Assembly: GCF_018390515.1 (NCBI RefSeq)
Contig: NZ_JAHBBK010000003.1
Location: forward strand, 248,001-312,000
Reading direction: 5' to 3'
Length of the DNA stretch: 64,000 bases
Source: Mucilaginibacter sp. Bleaf8
Lineage (GTDB): Bacteria > Bacteroidota > Bacteroidia > Sphingobacteriales > Sphingobacteriaceae
A model generated the notes under the pieces. The model saw only the letters and a list, made by a program, of their open reading frames with translations, did not search any database and had not been told where the DNA came from. Below, in pieces: positions 31,549 through 38,997 of the stretch (position 1 is its first letter; every line of letters starts with the position of its first letter). A program made the translations under genes and the position numbers.

Positions 31549-31800
31549 ATGAGTAACAACGCAGCAATCGACTTACGTTTAAAATCCTTTTTTGATCTAT
31601 CAGAAGAAGAAAGGCAGGAACGACTTAGGCCGACCTACGAAGCGATGAAAAAGGAAAAATTTGCTAAAGGTGGTTACATCACATATTACGATCCCTCTGT
31701 TTGCCCAACTACGTCCCATGCGGTACACGAATACGTTGACCGCAAGGACTTGATGTGGATGGACGATAAATATCAGGAACACTTTATAAAAACCCTTTAA
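31549..31800 (+). CDS. small antitoxin-like protein paired with a zeta-like kinase
   Basis: 83 residues from the second Met (31549), or 90 from the ATG at 31528. It shares SFFDLSEEERQERLRPTYEA, GYITYYDPSVCPTT and HEYVDRKDL with the protein at 8723. It ends 4 nt before an intact zeta-toxin-like gene. The repeated pairing on two islands, small size and tight coupling suggest a toxin-antitoxin pair of a type I do not recognise, but the antitoxin role is inferred. The conserved YYDP motif has no role known to me. Confidence 0.65.
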   Translation: MSNNAAIDLRLKSFFDLSEEERQERLRPTYEAMKKEKFAKGGYITYYDPSVCPTTSHAVHEYVDRKDLMWMDDKYQEHFIKTL

Positions 31801-31804
31801 TCTT

Positions 31805-32455
31805 ATGTCAAACCCGCAACTATTATTTGTCGCGGGGCCAAATGGAGCGGGAAAATCGACTTTCTCTAAAGATTTGTCGAAACCTGGTGCCATTATTTTT
31901 GACGTGGACAAAGTTGTTGCACAGATAGAGGCCCAATCACCTCATATGCCTAAACGACGCATATATGAGGAAGCGACTAAAGATTTTTTTAGACAGGCGA
32001 ATACCGCTGTTAAAGATAGACGGCATTTTACTTTGGAAACAAATTTCAGAGACGAATCATTGATGGATGTTGTTGCTCATTTTAAAGCGCACGGTTATGC
32101 CACCCAGTTGATTTATTTGACTTTAGATAGTATTGAGCAATCTGTTTTCCGTGTGAATGAAAGAGTTAAAAACGGTGGACATTTTGTAGATATAAAAAAC
32201 ATTCAACAGAACTACGATTTAGGGTTGGAATATATCGAACGGTTTGCCGATCACTTTGATAACGTAGAGATCGCTGATGCTTCAAAAAGTAACCAACATT
32301 TTCGTTCCTTGCTTAGCATCCAAAATCGAAGCGTTGTTTATCAAAGTATTAATATACCCGAAAAGTTTGTCGATCGGATAAACTCTATTGTCGAGAAATT
32401 CATACCACCTTCGCCTACACAAGAATTGCGACCTTACAGAGGCCCAAGTCGTTAA
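31805..32455 (+). CDS. zeta-toxin-like P-loop kinase
   Basis: A 216-residue P-loop protein: Walker A LLFVAGPNGAGKSTFSKDL (~12-20), then DVDKV, and the zeta-type block FTLETNFRDESLMDVVAHFK, with TNFR resembling the substrate-binding loop of zeta/PezT kinases. Later elements are LIYLTLDSIEQSVFRVNERV and GGHFVDIKNIQQNYDLGL (lid arginines). Zeta toxins phosphorylate UDP-N-acetylglucosamine; many P-loop homologues of this size in Bacteroidota are uncharacterised. It is intact, unlike its homologue at 8977, and is coupled to the small gene upstream. Confidence 0.82.
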   Translation: MSNPQLLFVAGPNGAGKSTFSKDLSKPGAIIFDVDKVVAQIEAQSPHMPKRRIYEEATKDFFRQANTAVKDRRHFTLETNFRDESLMDVVAHFKAHGYATQLIYLTLDSIEQSVFRVNERVKNGGHFVDIKNIQQNYDLGLEYIERFADHFDNVEIADASKSNQHFRSLLSIQNRSVVYQSINIPEKFVDRINSIVEKFIPPSPTQELRPYRGPSR

Positions 32456-32468
32456 CATACTTCCTGTC

Positions 32469-32494
32469 AGCCGCTTCAAATGGAGCGGCTTTTT
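32469..32494 (+). terminator. terminator after the zeta-like gene
   Basis: Stem AGCCGCT/AGCGGCT (32469-32475, 32484-32490, loop of 8) followed by Ts to 32494. It abuts the stop codon of the convergent gene and ends transcription of the zeta pair. Confidence 0.8.
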
Positions 32495-33210
32495 CATTTT
32501 CCGGAAAATGAGGACAAATACTTTTGTGCCCAGGTATCTACAGCTTTTACTATTTCATCAGCTTTCGCAAACGGGTAAGTTTTCTCCACGTAAGTTTTAA
32601 ATTTCTTTTTAACAGAATCATCCTGCCAATCCATAACAGAAAAAATAATCGGATCTCCTTTTTGCGGGCCATCTTTAAATCCATAAAGCGGCAAATACGG
32701 AGGCGCATAAAAAAAGGAATTTTCTATCAACTTATTATAAAAGTCGGCTTTAAACATACGTTTAAAGTCATGAAGCAAGTCATACGGGTTCACTGTAGAG
32801 ACCGCATTTTGTATAGCGTCCCGCATATACGGGTTTCCCTCGTCCCAAAAGAAATTAAACAGGTATTCAAAAAAGCCACCTTCCAGCATATCACACAGAT
32901 CAGTGCTCATGCCATCATATGATGCTTTGAAAATGTCGAGCGAAAAAGCATCACCAAGTTGTTCAATACAATACTTAATAATCACTTCTTCCCTGCTCTT
33001 TACAAACTCCAACGATGGCCCTCTAGAAACTATACCCGGAACAACGATCAAATACTTACGCTTTGAGAGTAACTGGAAATAATAGCTTTTAAAAAAGATG
33101 CTTTTTCGTTCGTGAGTAATCTGTATGTATAAGGGAAATGTCGGCGTACCATGAAAGTCCACTTGTTTAAGCCTGTCATTCAAATATGTTTTGTAAGCGA
33201 TCTTCCCCAT
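32494..33210 (-). CDS. conserved unknown protein of the island backbone
   Basis: A 238-residue homologue of the protein at 18317: YKTYLNDRLKQVDFHG, TFPLYIQITHERKSIFFKSY, then a variable middle and APPYLPLYGF with VMDWQDDSVKKKFKTYVEK. It has no recognisable catalytic motif. As in island 1 it is divergent from an HTH_17 gene with a conserved palindrome between. It is a marker of this mobile-element backbone; function unknown. Here it starts with a normal ATG, whereas the island 1 copy starts with GTG. Confidence 0.75.
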   Translation of the reverse strand: MGKIAYKTYLNDRLKQVDFHGTPTFPLYIQITHERKSIFFKSYYFQLLSKRKYLIVVPGIVSRGPSLEFVKSREEVIIKYCIEQLGDAFSLDIFKASYDGMSTDLCDMLEGGFFEYLFNFFWDEGNPYMRDAIQNAVSTVNPYDLLHDFKRMFKADFYNKLIENSFFYAPPYLPLYGFKDGPQKGDPIIFSVMDWQDDSVKKKFKTYVEKTYPFAKADEIVKAVDTWAQKYLSSFSGK

Positions 33211-33297
33211 TATTTAAGTACCTGCCAATGATGATTTTTCAAATGTAATATATCTCTCGTTAAATATATTTCAGTGGAATGATACAAAAATAAGAAA

Positions 33298-33328
33298 TGT
33301 TTTGATATTATTTTATTTTATCAAAACA
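33298..33328. promoter_or_regulatory. conserved palindromic operator, island 2 copy
   Basis: TGTTTTGATA (33298-33307), spacer of 11, TATCAAAACA (33319-33328): a perfect palindrome in the arms. It is equivalent to 18141-18170 in island 1, between the same divergent genes. Confidence 0.6.
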
Positions 33329-33445
33329 TTAACTAAATTTGTTCTGCATCATTTAGGCATTTCAACGATTCTCAAATAGATGTTGATAGTCGTTAGGAGC
33401 ATTGATAATTAATTTTTACTGTTTTGCAATTTAAACAAATCAAAT

Positions 33446-33712
33446 ATGGCGGCAATTGAAGTGATCACGAAAGACGATTTGAATGATTTTAAAAAAGACC
33501 TGCTCCAGGAGATCAGGCAAATGATCGAGCCTGTAGAAAGCCAGGGGAAAAAGTGGCTTAAAAGTGTAGAGGTAAGAAAGCTTTTAAATATATCACCAGG
33601 CACCTTACAAAACCTGCGTATCAATGGCACACTAAGGTTTGCCAAAATTGGCGGAATGCTTTATTACAAGTTGGAAGATATTCACAAACTGTTAGAAGGA
33701 GGTGTAAAATGA
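33446..33712 (+). CDS. HTH_17-type regulator of the mobilization module
   Basis: An 88-residue protein: helical N-terminus (TKDDLNDFKKDLLQEIRQMI) and winged HTH (WLKSVEVRKLLNISPGTLQN, LRFAKIGGMLYYKLEDIHKL). It is the orthologue of the protein at 17742. Its stop overlaps the start of the winged-helix gene (ATGA, 33709-33712), which indicates coupled translation. It is a likely binder of the palindrome at 33298-33328 and controller of the mobilization genes; that is inferred from conserved context. Confidence 0.85.
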   Translation: MAAIEVITKDDLNDFKKDLLQEIRQMIEPVESQGKKWLKSVEVRKLLNISPGTLQNLRINGTLRFAKIGGMLYYKLEDIHKLLEGGVK

Positions 33713-34062
33713 AAGCCTTATCATCTTCAATGGATTTAAAAGGCTATTCAAAGTTATTCAGATCACTGGGTAAGGATGAGCGGTTGTTTCCCACACATGT
33801 CAGTCTTTTCTCAGGGCTTTTCATTTTTTGGCAGCGCTCAGGCTATCAGCGTCCATTTAAAATAAGCAGAAGCGGTTTAATGGCGACGTCAAGAATTGCA
33901 TCCACCGCCACTTATCAAAAGTGCATTAAAGAGTTACGGGACTTTGGTTACATCCTCTATCTGCCATCCTATCACCCGACAAAAGCAAGTACGGTTGACT
34001 GGCCGGAAAACTGGAAAGTAAACGACTCTGAAAGCCATGTTGGTAATAATATATCTATGTAA
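33709..34062 (+). CDS. winged-helix protein of the mobilization module
   Basis: A 117-residue homologue of the protein at 17452: LFPTHVSLFSGLFIFWQRSG, FKISRSGLMATSRIASTATY and KCIKELRDFGYILYLPSYHP form the same helix-recognition-wing layout. The C-terminal ~25 residues (polar, DWPENWKVNDSESHV) are unique to this copy. It is translationally coupled to the upstream HTH gene and followed by a hairpin and the candidate oriT region. Function unknown; a DNA-binding role near oriT is possible. Confidence 0.7.
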   Translation: MKALSSSMDLKGYSKLFRSLGKDERLFPTHVSLFSGLFIFWQRSGYQRPFKISRSGLMATSRIASTATYQKCIKELRDFGYILYLPSYHPTKASTVDWPENWKVNDSESHVGNNISM

Positions 34063-34089
34063 CTGGATAAATTGTTATCCAGCTATTTT
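34063..34089 (+). terminator. hairpin directly after the winged-helix gene
   Basis: CTGGATAA (34063-34070) and TTATCCAG (34075-34082) with a 4-nt loop, then a short T-rich run. It begins at the base after the stop codon, so it is a plausible terminator. Confidence 0.6.
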
Positions 34090-34217
34090 GTATTGGGATA
34101 ACCACATAAACATATATCAGTGTACCAATTTACCGGCATATCAATTTATTACTCAATTATCTCAAGAATGATATTACCCACCATTCAAGTCCACTCCCTC
34201 AAGTACTTCTCTTGGCC

Positions 34218-34260
34218 ATTAAAAATGGTTGTCGCGCGAAGTGCGACAACCATTTTTAAT
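34218..34260. repeat. 18-bp perfect hairpin
   Basis: ATTAAAAATGGTTGTCGC (34218-34235) and GCGACAACCATTTTTAAT (34243-34260), loop GCGAAGT. It is the strongest palindrome in the window. It could be a bidirectional terminator or part of oriT. Confidence 0.75.
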
Positions 34261-34522
34261 ATCAACTGTGCAAATATGGATGGCTACCTGGCTTGTCCCA
34301 TAAGGGAGCAAGCGGAAGTTGGGCAGAGCCCTACTTTGCTTGCTTTTTGCGCTGCAAAAAGGGTTTGAAGTATCCTCCGGGGATACTTGCCTGCTCCTAC
34401 GGCTTTAAAAAGGCCAATTTCAGGATACTTAATGGTATCCCATATAGCTGGCTATCTGTACATCTATGTATCAAGATATATAGTTTAATGCCAGCAAAGT
34501 TTTAACAAAAAAATTGTGATGT

Positions 34523-35077
34523 ATGCAAGACATTAACACCAGGTCGGTAAGGTATCCCGAAGCGGTCGATCAAAAGTTTGAGAAGATTGCCTTGAAATTG
34601 GGAAGGACAAAGCGACAGATATTTATTCAAATGGTAGATTATTTCTACAAAAGCAAGAAAGATCCAATGGATCTGAATGATGAAATGCTAAAGAACTCGC
34701 TCATAAAGAACCATAAAGATTTGATTGGCTTCATTAAAACCCAGGAAAATGATTTGCTGATACCTACCCGGCGGGAAGTAGACCGAATGGTTGAAGCATT
34801 TAGGAATGTTATAATTTTTTTTAACGAAACGTTGTCGCCAGGTTTAAATGCAGTACTGGCCGGGCAGCAAACAGAATCAGACAGGTTTAAACTAATTGCT
34901 GATGTTATAAAGCGTGTAGAACTTCAGCAAACGGGTAAGGAACAGTTAAAAAAGCAATTCGCGCTCATACTTGACGGCTATGCCAAAGCCAGGGAAAATA
35001 TCAGTGGTTTCAATACCAGTCGGGAAAAGGAAGAACTGTTAGCAAATACAAAAGCACAAATAGAAATATTAAGATAA
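34523..35077 (+). CDS. BfmA/BtgA-type mobilization accessory protein
   Basis: A 184-residue protein with a ribbon-helix-helix-like N-terminus (TRSVRYPEAVDQKFEKIALK, LGRTKRQIFIQMVDYFYKSK) followed by a helical region, matching BfmA/BtgA accessory proteins of Bacteroides mobilizable elements. It should bind near oriT and recruit the relaxase encoded 3 nt downstream. It replaces MobC of island 1 in the same operon position, so the two islands share a backbone but carry different relaxosomes. Little else can be read from it. Confidence 0.8.
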   Translation: MQDINTRSVRYPEAVDQKFEKIALKLGRTKRQIFIQMVDYFYKSKKDPMDLNDEMLKNSLIKNHKDLIGFIKTQENDLLIPTRREVDRMVEAFRNVIIFFNETLSPGLNAVLAGQQTESDRFKLIADVIKRVELQQTGKEQLKKQFALILDGYAKARENISGFNTSREKEELLANTKAQIEILR

Positions 35078-35080
35078 GGT

Positions 35081-36028
35081 ATGTTTATCAACATAACAGA
35101 CAGTAAAACTGCCGACAACAAAGGCAGTGCGGGAGGTTTAGTTAACTACCTGGAAAAGGAAAACCGCTTGGATAATGCTGAGCATGAATATTGGTTTAAT
35201 CAGACAGATAATTGTTTTTCCGCCTATGAAGTAAGGCAAAAGATTGATAATAATATTGCTAAACTTGGCCGCAATGATGCAAAATTCTTCCTTGTAAATA
35301 TTAGCCCAAGTCAAAAGGAACTCACTCACCTGCTCGCAGAAAATAACCGGGAACAAATTAAAGAACTACTTAAAGGATATGCTGTATTGGTGATGGATGA
35401 ATATGCGCGCAATTTTAACCGACCGAATATTAAGGATAGTAACGACTTGATATGGTTTGCCAAATTGGAAAATCACCGCTATTATAGCTACGAGGACAAA
35501 GAAGTAAAAGAGGGTTTAAAAAAACGGGGAGAACGAAAGCCCGGAGAACAGATGCACATACAAGTGATTGTTAGCCGCAAGGATGCTAGTAATACCGTAA
35601 AGCTCAGCCCAATGAATAATTCACGAGGGCGAAATGTCGAGCATTCCAAAAAGATGGGGGAATTTGACAGGGTGGCTTTCAAACAATGCGGTGAGCGTAT
35701 TTTCGATCAACATTTTAAATTTGACCGTGGCTTGCATGATACTATGGTGTATGCCAATGTAATAAAAAATGGTAGCCTTGAACAAAGGCGCCAAATGGAT
35801 CTACTCTCTACAGGAGAACAGTTTACCCCCAATAAAGCTCATGTCAAGGAATTAGCTGAAGGAGTTGCACAGCAAAAATTTACTACGCCACAAAAAATGA
35901 TGGCATCTGCCGGTACTACAATCGGAAAGTTTTTAGATGTGTTACTCGAGCAAGCACCTATTGCTGCCGCCCCACATCCAGACCGGCCAAAAAAGAAAAA
36001 GAAAAAAGGGCAAGGTTATAGTTATTAA
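35081..36028 (+). CDS. DUF5712/MobB-type relaxase
   Basis: A 315-residue protein of the DUF5712 (Bacteroides BtgB/MobB-like) mobilization family. It opens with MFINITDSKTADNKGSAGGL, has DLIWFAKLENHRYYSYEDKE and the metal-site-like strand GEQMHIQVIVSRKDASNTVK, where one His of an HUH-like motif is visible, and ends in a Lys-rich tail (RPKKKKKKGQGYSY). It is expected to nick oriT for transfer by a helper conjugation system. It ends the mobilization operon; the arsenic genes begin 86 bp later from their own promoter. Confidence 0.8.
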   Translation: MFINITDSKTADNKGSAGGLVNYLEKENRLDNAEHEYWFNQTDNCFSAYEVRQKIDNNIAKLGRNDAKFFLVNISPSQKELTHLLAENNREQIKELLKGYAVLVMDEYARNFNRPNIKDSNDLIWFAKLENHRYYSYEDKEVKEGLKKRGERKPGEQMHIQVIVSRKDASNTVKLSPMNNSRGRNVEHSKKMGEFDRVAFKQCGERIFDQHFKFDRGLHDTMVYANVIKNGSLEQRRQMDLLSTGEQFTPNKAHVKELAEGVAQQKFTTPQKMMASAGTTIGKFLDVLLEQAPIAAAPHPDRPKKKKKKGQGYSY

Positions 36029-36040
36029 AGGTTTGCTCAT

Positions 36041-36081
36041 GATCAAAACAAATTTATCTTTCAATAAAAAATTTGTTGATC
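36041..36081. repeat. imperfect hairpin between the relaxase and arsR
   Basis: GATCAA...AAATTT pairs with AAATTTGTTGATC (36069-36081) with a 2-nt bulge. It may end the mobilization transcript, but no T tract follows. Confidence 0.45.
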
Positions 36082-36090
36082 ATAAAATTA

Positions 36091-36106
36091 ATCGTAATAT
36101 TGCGAT
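36091..36106. promoter_or_regulatory. ArsR operator 1
   Basis: ATCGTAATATTGCGAT, a near-perfect palindrome 7 nt upstream of the arsR ATG. A copy differing by one base lies at 36462-36477 upstream of the next gene. Confidence 0.65.
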
Positions 36107-36113
36107 ATAAATC

Positions 36114-36443
36114 ATGGGCATTACCAAAACAGACATCTTCAACGAACAACAAAACAAGCTGGCAGTGCAGTTAAAAGCCATTGCGCATCCCGCACGTATT
36201 GCTATTTTACAGCATATCATTGCGACTAATGCTTGTATCTGTGGTGACCTCGTGGAAGAACTTGGGCTGGCACAGGCAACTATTTCACAACATTTGAAAG
36301 AGTTAAAAAATGCCGGACTGATCCAAGGTACTATTGAGGGTGTGAGCGTTTGTTACTGCATTGAGCCGAAAGCTTGGGGAGCACTGCAACTGGAACTAAA
36401 CGTGCTGTTTGGTTCTTACAAAGAAACCGGAAACTGCTGTTAA
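36114..36443 (+). CDS. arsR: ArsR-family arsenic-responsive repressor
   Basis: A 109-residue winged-helix repressor: LKAIAHPARIAILQHIIATN, recognition helix LVEELGLAQATISQHLKELK, wing GLIQGTIEGVSVCYCIE. Cysteines that could bind As(III) are CIC (NACICGD, ~41-43), the CYC after the wing and a CC tail. ArsR repressors leave the promoter when arsenite binds. A palindromic operator lies just upstream and a second copy after the gene, so both it and the following transport and reduction genes should be induced by arsenite. It is the first gene of the arsenic operon. Confidence 0.93.
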   Translation: MGITKTDIFNEQQNKLAVQLKAIAHPARIAILQHIIATNACICGDLVEELGLAQATISQHLKELKNAGLIQGTIEGVSVCYCIEPKAWGALQLELNVLFGSYKETGNCC

Positions 36444-36461
36444 GTTTTTTTGAAATGATAT

Positions 36462-36477
36462 ATCGTAATATTGCAAT
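36462..36477. promoter_or_regulatory. ArsR operator 2
   Basis: ATCGTAATATTGCAAT, one base different from operator 1, 6 nt upstream of the DUF6428 ATG. It suggests a second, separately regulated promoter inside the operon. Confidence 0.6.
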
Positions 36478-36483
36478 AAAACT

Positions 36484-37041
36484 ATGAAAACGATGACATG
36501 GGGCCATTTTAAAGCCCAACTGCAAGCCAACCCGGAGTTGCACCTGCAATTTCAGTATGATGAAGATAAATTTGTAGAAACCTCATTTCATATCACCGAA
36601 ATCAAATTGACCCCGATCACTTCGGTAGATTGTGGAGGTGTAATGAATAAATGGACAGAGGTAATCATGCAGCTTTGGGAACCAAGCGAGAAACAAACCG
36701 AAAGAAGTATGAAGGTGGATAAGGCGCTTTCAATCATTGCACTTGTAGAAAAAATGCTGCCGCTGGATACTGATGCAACCGTGAAGATCGAGTTTGGCAA
36801 CTCGCAGTTTGATACACGCCAGATGTTTCCTGATGAATTCATTATCGATGGCGAGAAACTAATCGTTAACCTTACCCCGGACTTTGTTCAATGTAAAGCG
36901 CAAACCCGTGGCGGCTCCTGTGGCACCAATGACAAAGGCGAGGAATGTTGCGCACCGGTAACAAAAAAACCAAAAGTGCAATTAATTAACCTGGCGGTAG
37001 CCGCCGAGGCTTGTTGCACACCGGGCGGTGGATGCTGTTAA
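36484..37041 (+). CDS. DUF6428 family protein of the arsenic operon
   Basis: A 185-residue protein matching the DUF6428 family commonly found in Bacteroidota ars operons. An alpha/beta N-terminal part (WGHFKAQLQANPELHLQFQY, ITEIKLTPITSVDCGG) is followed by a Cys-rich C-terminus (GGSCGTNDKGEECC, EACCTPGGGCC) with seven Cys in the last ~50 residues, which could bind arsenite. The biochemical role is unknown. It lies between arsR and arsN2 under its own copy of the ArsR operator. Confidence 0.8.
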   Translation: MKTMTWGHFKAQLQANPELHLQFQYDEDKFVETSFHITEIKLTPITSVDCGGVMNKWTEVIMQLWEPSEKQTERSMKVDKALSIIALVEKMLPLDTDATVKIEFGNSQFDTRQMFPDEFIIDGEKLIVNLTPDFVQCKAQTRGGSCGTNDKGEECCAPVTKKPKVQLINLAVAAEACCTPGGGCC

Positions 37042-37050
37042 ACTTAACAA

Positions 37051-37482
37051 ATGACGATAGAAAACGCACAACCATACCGGGAACAGGTAATAGAGTTACT
37101 GTCTAAAGCAAAACTGCCTGTTGTGGATCTGCCCGCACAACTGAACGATTTTAATATCGCCATGGTGAAAGATAAAATTGCAGGTATTGCAGGGATAGAA
37201 GTTTACGGCACTTACGGTTTGCTAAGATCGGTAGCTGTTTTGCCAGAGTTTCTTGGAAAAGGCATTGCAGGTAAATTAATCGACCACATTATTACATTTT
37301 CATCCGAAAAAGGCCTTTCCACTTTATACCTATTGACGGAAACCGCCACTGACTATTTTGACAAAAAGGGATTTGCAAAGATCAGCCGGGAGCATGTTCC
37401 AGTAGAAGTTCAGCTATCTTCCGAGTTCTGCCATGTTTGCCCGGCGAGCGCTATAGTAATGAAATACACAATTAATAAATAA
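37051..37482 (+). CDS. arsN2: ArsN2-type GNAT acetyltransferase
   Basis: A 143-residue GNAT protein: substrate strand IAGIAGIEVYGTYGLLRSVA and the acetyl-CoA pyrophosphate loop FLGKGIAGKLIDHI, with YLLTETATDYFDKKGFAKIS. This is the ArsN2 family of arsenic operons; related ArsN1 enzymes acetylate arsenic-containing amino acids, while the ArsN2 substrate is not settled. Its stop overlaps the arsC start by one base (TAATG), so the genes are translated together. Confidence 0.85.
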   Translation: MTIENAQPYREQVIELLSKAKLPVVDLPAQLNDFNIAMVKDKIAGIAGIEVYGTYGLLRSVAVLPEFLGKGIAGKLIDHIITFSSEKGLSTLYLLTETATDYFDKKGFAKISREHVPVEVQLSSEFCHVCPASAIVMKYTINK

Positions 37483-37901
37483 TGAAAAACATATTAGTAC
37501 TCTGTACAGGTAACAGTTGCCGCAGCCAGATAGCAGAAGGTTACCTGCGTTATTTTGCGGGCGACAAAGCAACTATTTATAGCGCCGGTATCGAAACACA
37601 TGGCGTTAATCCCAAAGCTATCGAGATCATGAAGCGTGATGGTATAGATATCTCCGGCCACACTTCCAATAATGTAGATGAATATGCCGATACCCCTTTC
37701 GATTACGTGATCACAGTTTGCGACAATGCGAAAGAGAATTGCCCTTATTTCCCAACTAAGGCCATTAAACTGCATCAAAACTTTCCCGATCCGGCCAAAG
37801 CTACGGGCTCAGACGAACAAATTATGGAGCAGTTTCGCGAAGTGCGGGAAATGATCAGGAAATACGCAAGGAATTTCGTCAATGAAAACTTAAAGGACTA
37901 A
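37482..37901 (+). CDS. arsC: arsenate reductase, LMW-phosphatase type
   Basis: A 139-residue arsenate reductase. The P-loop CTGNSCRS (Cys-X5-Arg) near the N-terminus is the catalytic site. [10 protein letters not shown] segment (~86-94) supplies the two resolving cysteines of the thioredoxin-linked type, and [13 protein letters not shown] carries the conserved Asp-Pro. It reduces arsenate to arsenite for export by the next gene. It overlaps that gene by one base (TAATG). Confidence 0.93.
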   Translation: MKNILVLCTGNSCRSQIAEGYLRYFAGDKATIYSAGIETHGVNPKAIEIMKRDGIDISGHTSNNVDEYADTPFDYVITVCDNAKENCPYFPTKAIKLHQNFPDPAKATGSDEQIMEQFREVREMIRKYARNFVNENLKD

Positions 37902-38971
37902 TGAGTATCGATCACTGCGCACCGGCTGTCGAAAGAAAAAAGTTAGGCTTTATTGACCGTTACCTCACGCTATGGATCTTCCTGGCGATGGCGATTGGCG
38001 TTGGCCTTGGCTATTTTTTCCCCTCGTCGTCCACAATGATAAACTCCTTTTCAACCGGTACCACTAATATTCCGCTCGTTATTGGATTAATTCTAATGAT
38101 GTACCCGCCGTTGGCCAAGGTTAAATATGAGAATATGGGCGAGGTGTTTCGAAATACCAAAGTGCTAAGTGCTTCGCTTATCCTCAACTGGATAGTCGGG
38201 CCGATACTGATGTTCGTATTAGCTATTACCTTACTGCACGACCATCCTGATTATATGATTGGCCTTATCCTGATTGGCCTTGCCCGTTGTATTGCAATGG
38301 TAGTGGTCTGGAATGAGCTGGCCGAAGGTAATCGTGAATATGCAGCAGGGCTTATCGCACTGAACAGCATTTTCCAGGTATTGCTGTACAGTGTTTATGC
38401 TTATGTATTTATTACTTTTCTGCCGCCGTTATTCGGCTTAAAAGGGCTAGCCGTTAATATTACCATTGGCGAGATCGCGAAATCGGTCGGCATTTATTTG
38501 GGTGTGCCATTTGCCGCAGGAGTCATCAGCCGTTATTCGATTATCAAACTGAAAGGCGAAACCTGGTTCAACGCTAAGTATGTACCCTTCATATCGCCCA
38601 TTACATTAATTGCCTTGTTATTTACTATTATCGTGATGTTTAGCCTTAAAGGCCAACTGATCGTACAGATTCCTTTTGATGTAGTACGTATTGCAATTCC
38701 TTTGATGATCTATTTTGCTATCATGTTCATTGCCAGCTTTTTTGTCGGCAAGTATTTTGGTGCAGATTATTCCCGGTCAACTTCTATTGCCTTCACTGCT
38801 ACGGGTAATAATTTTGAACTTGCTATTGCGGTAGCTATTGGCGTATTCGGCATCAATTCAGGAGAAGCCTTTGCAGGGGTGATCGGGCCACTGGTTGAGG
38901 TTCCGGCACTGATAGCTTTAGTGAATCTGGCGTTTTGGTTCAGAATAAAATATTGGCCACTCTATAAATAA
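37901..38971 (+). CDS. acr3: ACR3-family arsenite efflux transporter
   Basis: A 356-residue membrane protein with about ten helices. It begins [20 protein letters not shown] and has the ACR3 signature [20 protein letters not shown], whose Cys is essential in studied ACR3 pumps, and a late [20 protein letters not shown]. It exports arsenite driven by the membrane potential. It is the last gene of the arsenic operon and faces the copper genes across a shared terminator. Confidence 0.95.
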   Translation: MSIDHCAPAVERKKLGFIDRYLTLWIFLAMAIGVGLGYFFPSSSTMINSFSTGTTNIPLVIGLILMMYPPLAKVKYENMGEVFRNTKVLSASLILNWIVGPILMFVLAITLLHDHPDYMIGLILIGLARCIAMVVVWNELAEGNREYAAGLIALNSIFQVLLYSVYAYVFITFLPPLFGLKGLAVNITIGEIAKSVGIYLGVPFAAGVISRYSIIKLKGETWFNAKYVPFISPITLIALLFTIIVMFSLKGQLIVQIPFDVVRIAIPLMIYFAIMFIASFFVGKYFGADYSRSTSIAFTATGNNFELAIAVAIGVFGINSGEAFAGVIGPLVEVPALIALVNLAFWFRIKYWPLYK

Positions 38972-38994
38972 AAAGTGACCAATAATGCTTTTTT
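38952..38994 (+). terminator. terminator between the arsenic and copper genes
   Basis: ATTGGCCACT (38952-38961) and AGTGACCAAT (38974-38983), one mismatch, followed by a T run from 38989. The left arm is in the acr3 3' coding end. Confidence 0.65.
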
Positions 38995-38997
38995 TGA

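Larger units (their letters stand above)
34063..34522. other. 460-bp hairpin-rich gap, candidate oriT region of island 2
   Basis: No credible gene. It holds the terminator-like hairpin at 34063, an 18-bp perfect hairpin (34218-34260), AAGTATCC/GGATACTT (around 34369-34386) and GGATAC/GTATCC (around 34424-34440). It lies just upstream of the BfmA-type mobilization gene, the same position as the oriT candidate in island 1. Confidence 0.5.

Noticed and set aside
34120-34505. 82- and 70-codon frames in the island 2 oriT region
   Set aside because: They read across perfect hairpins and have no protein-like features; the region is better explained as non-coding oriT DNA.
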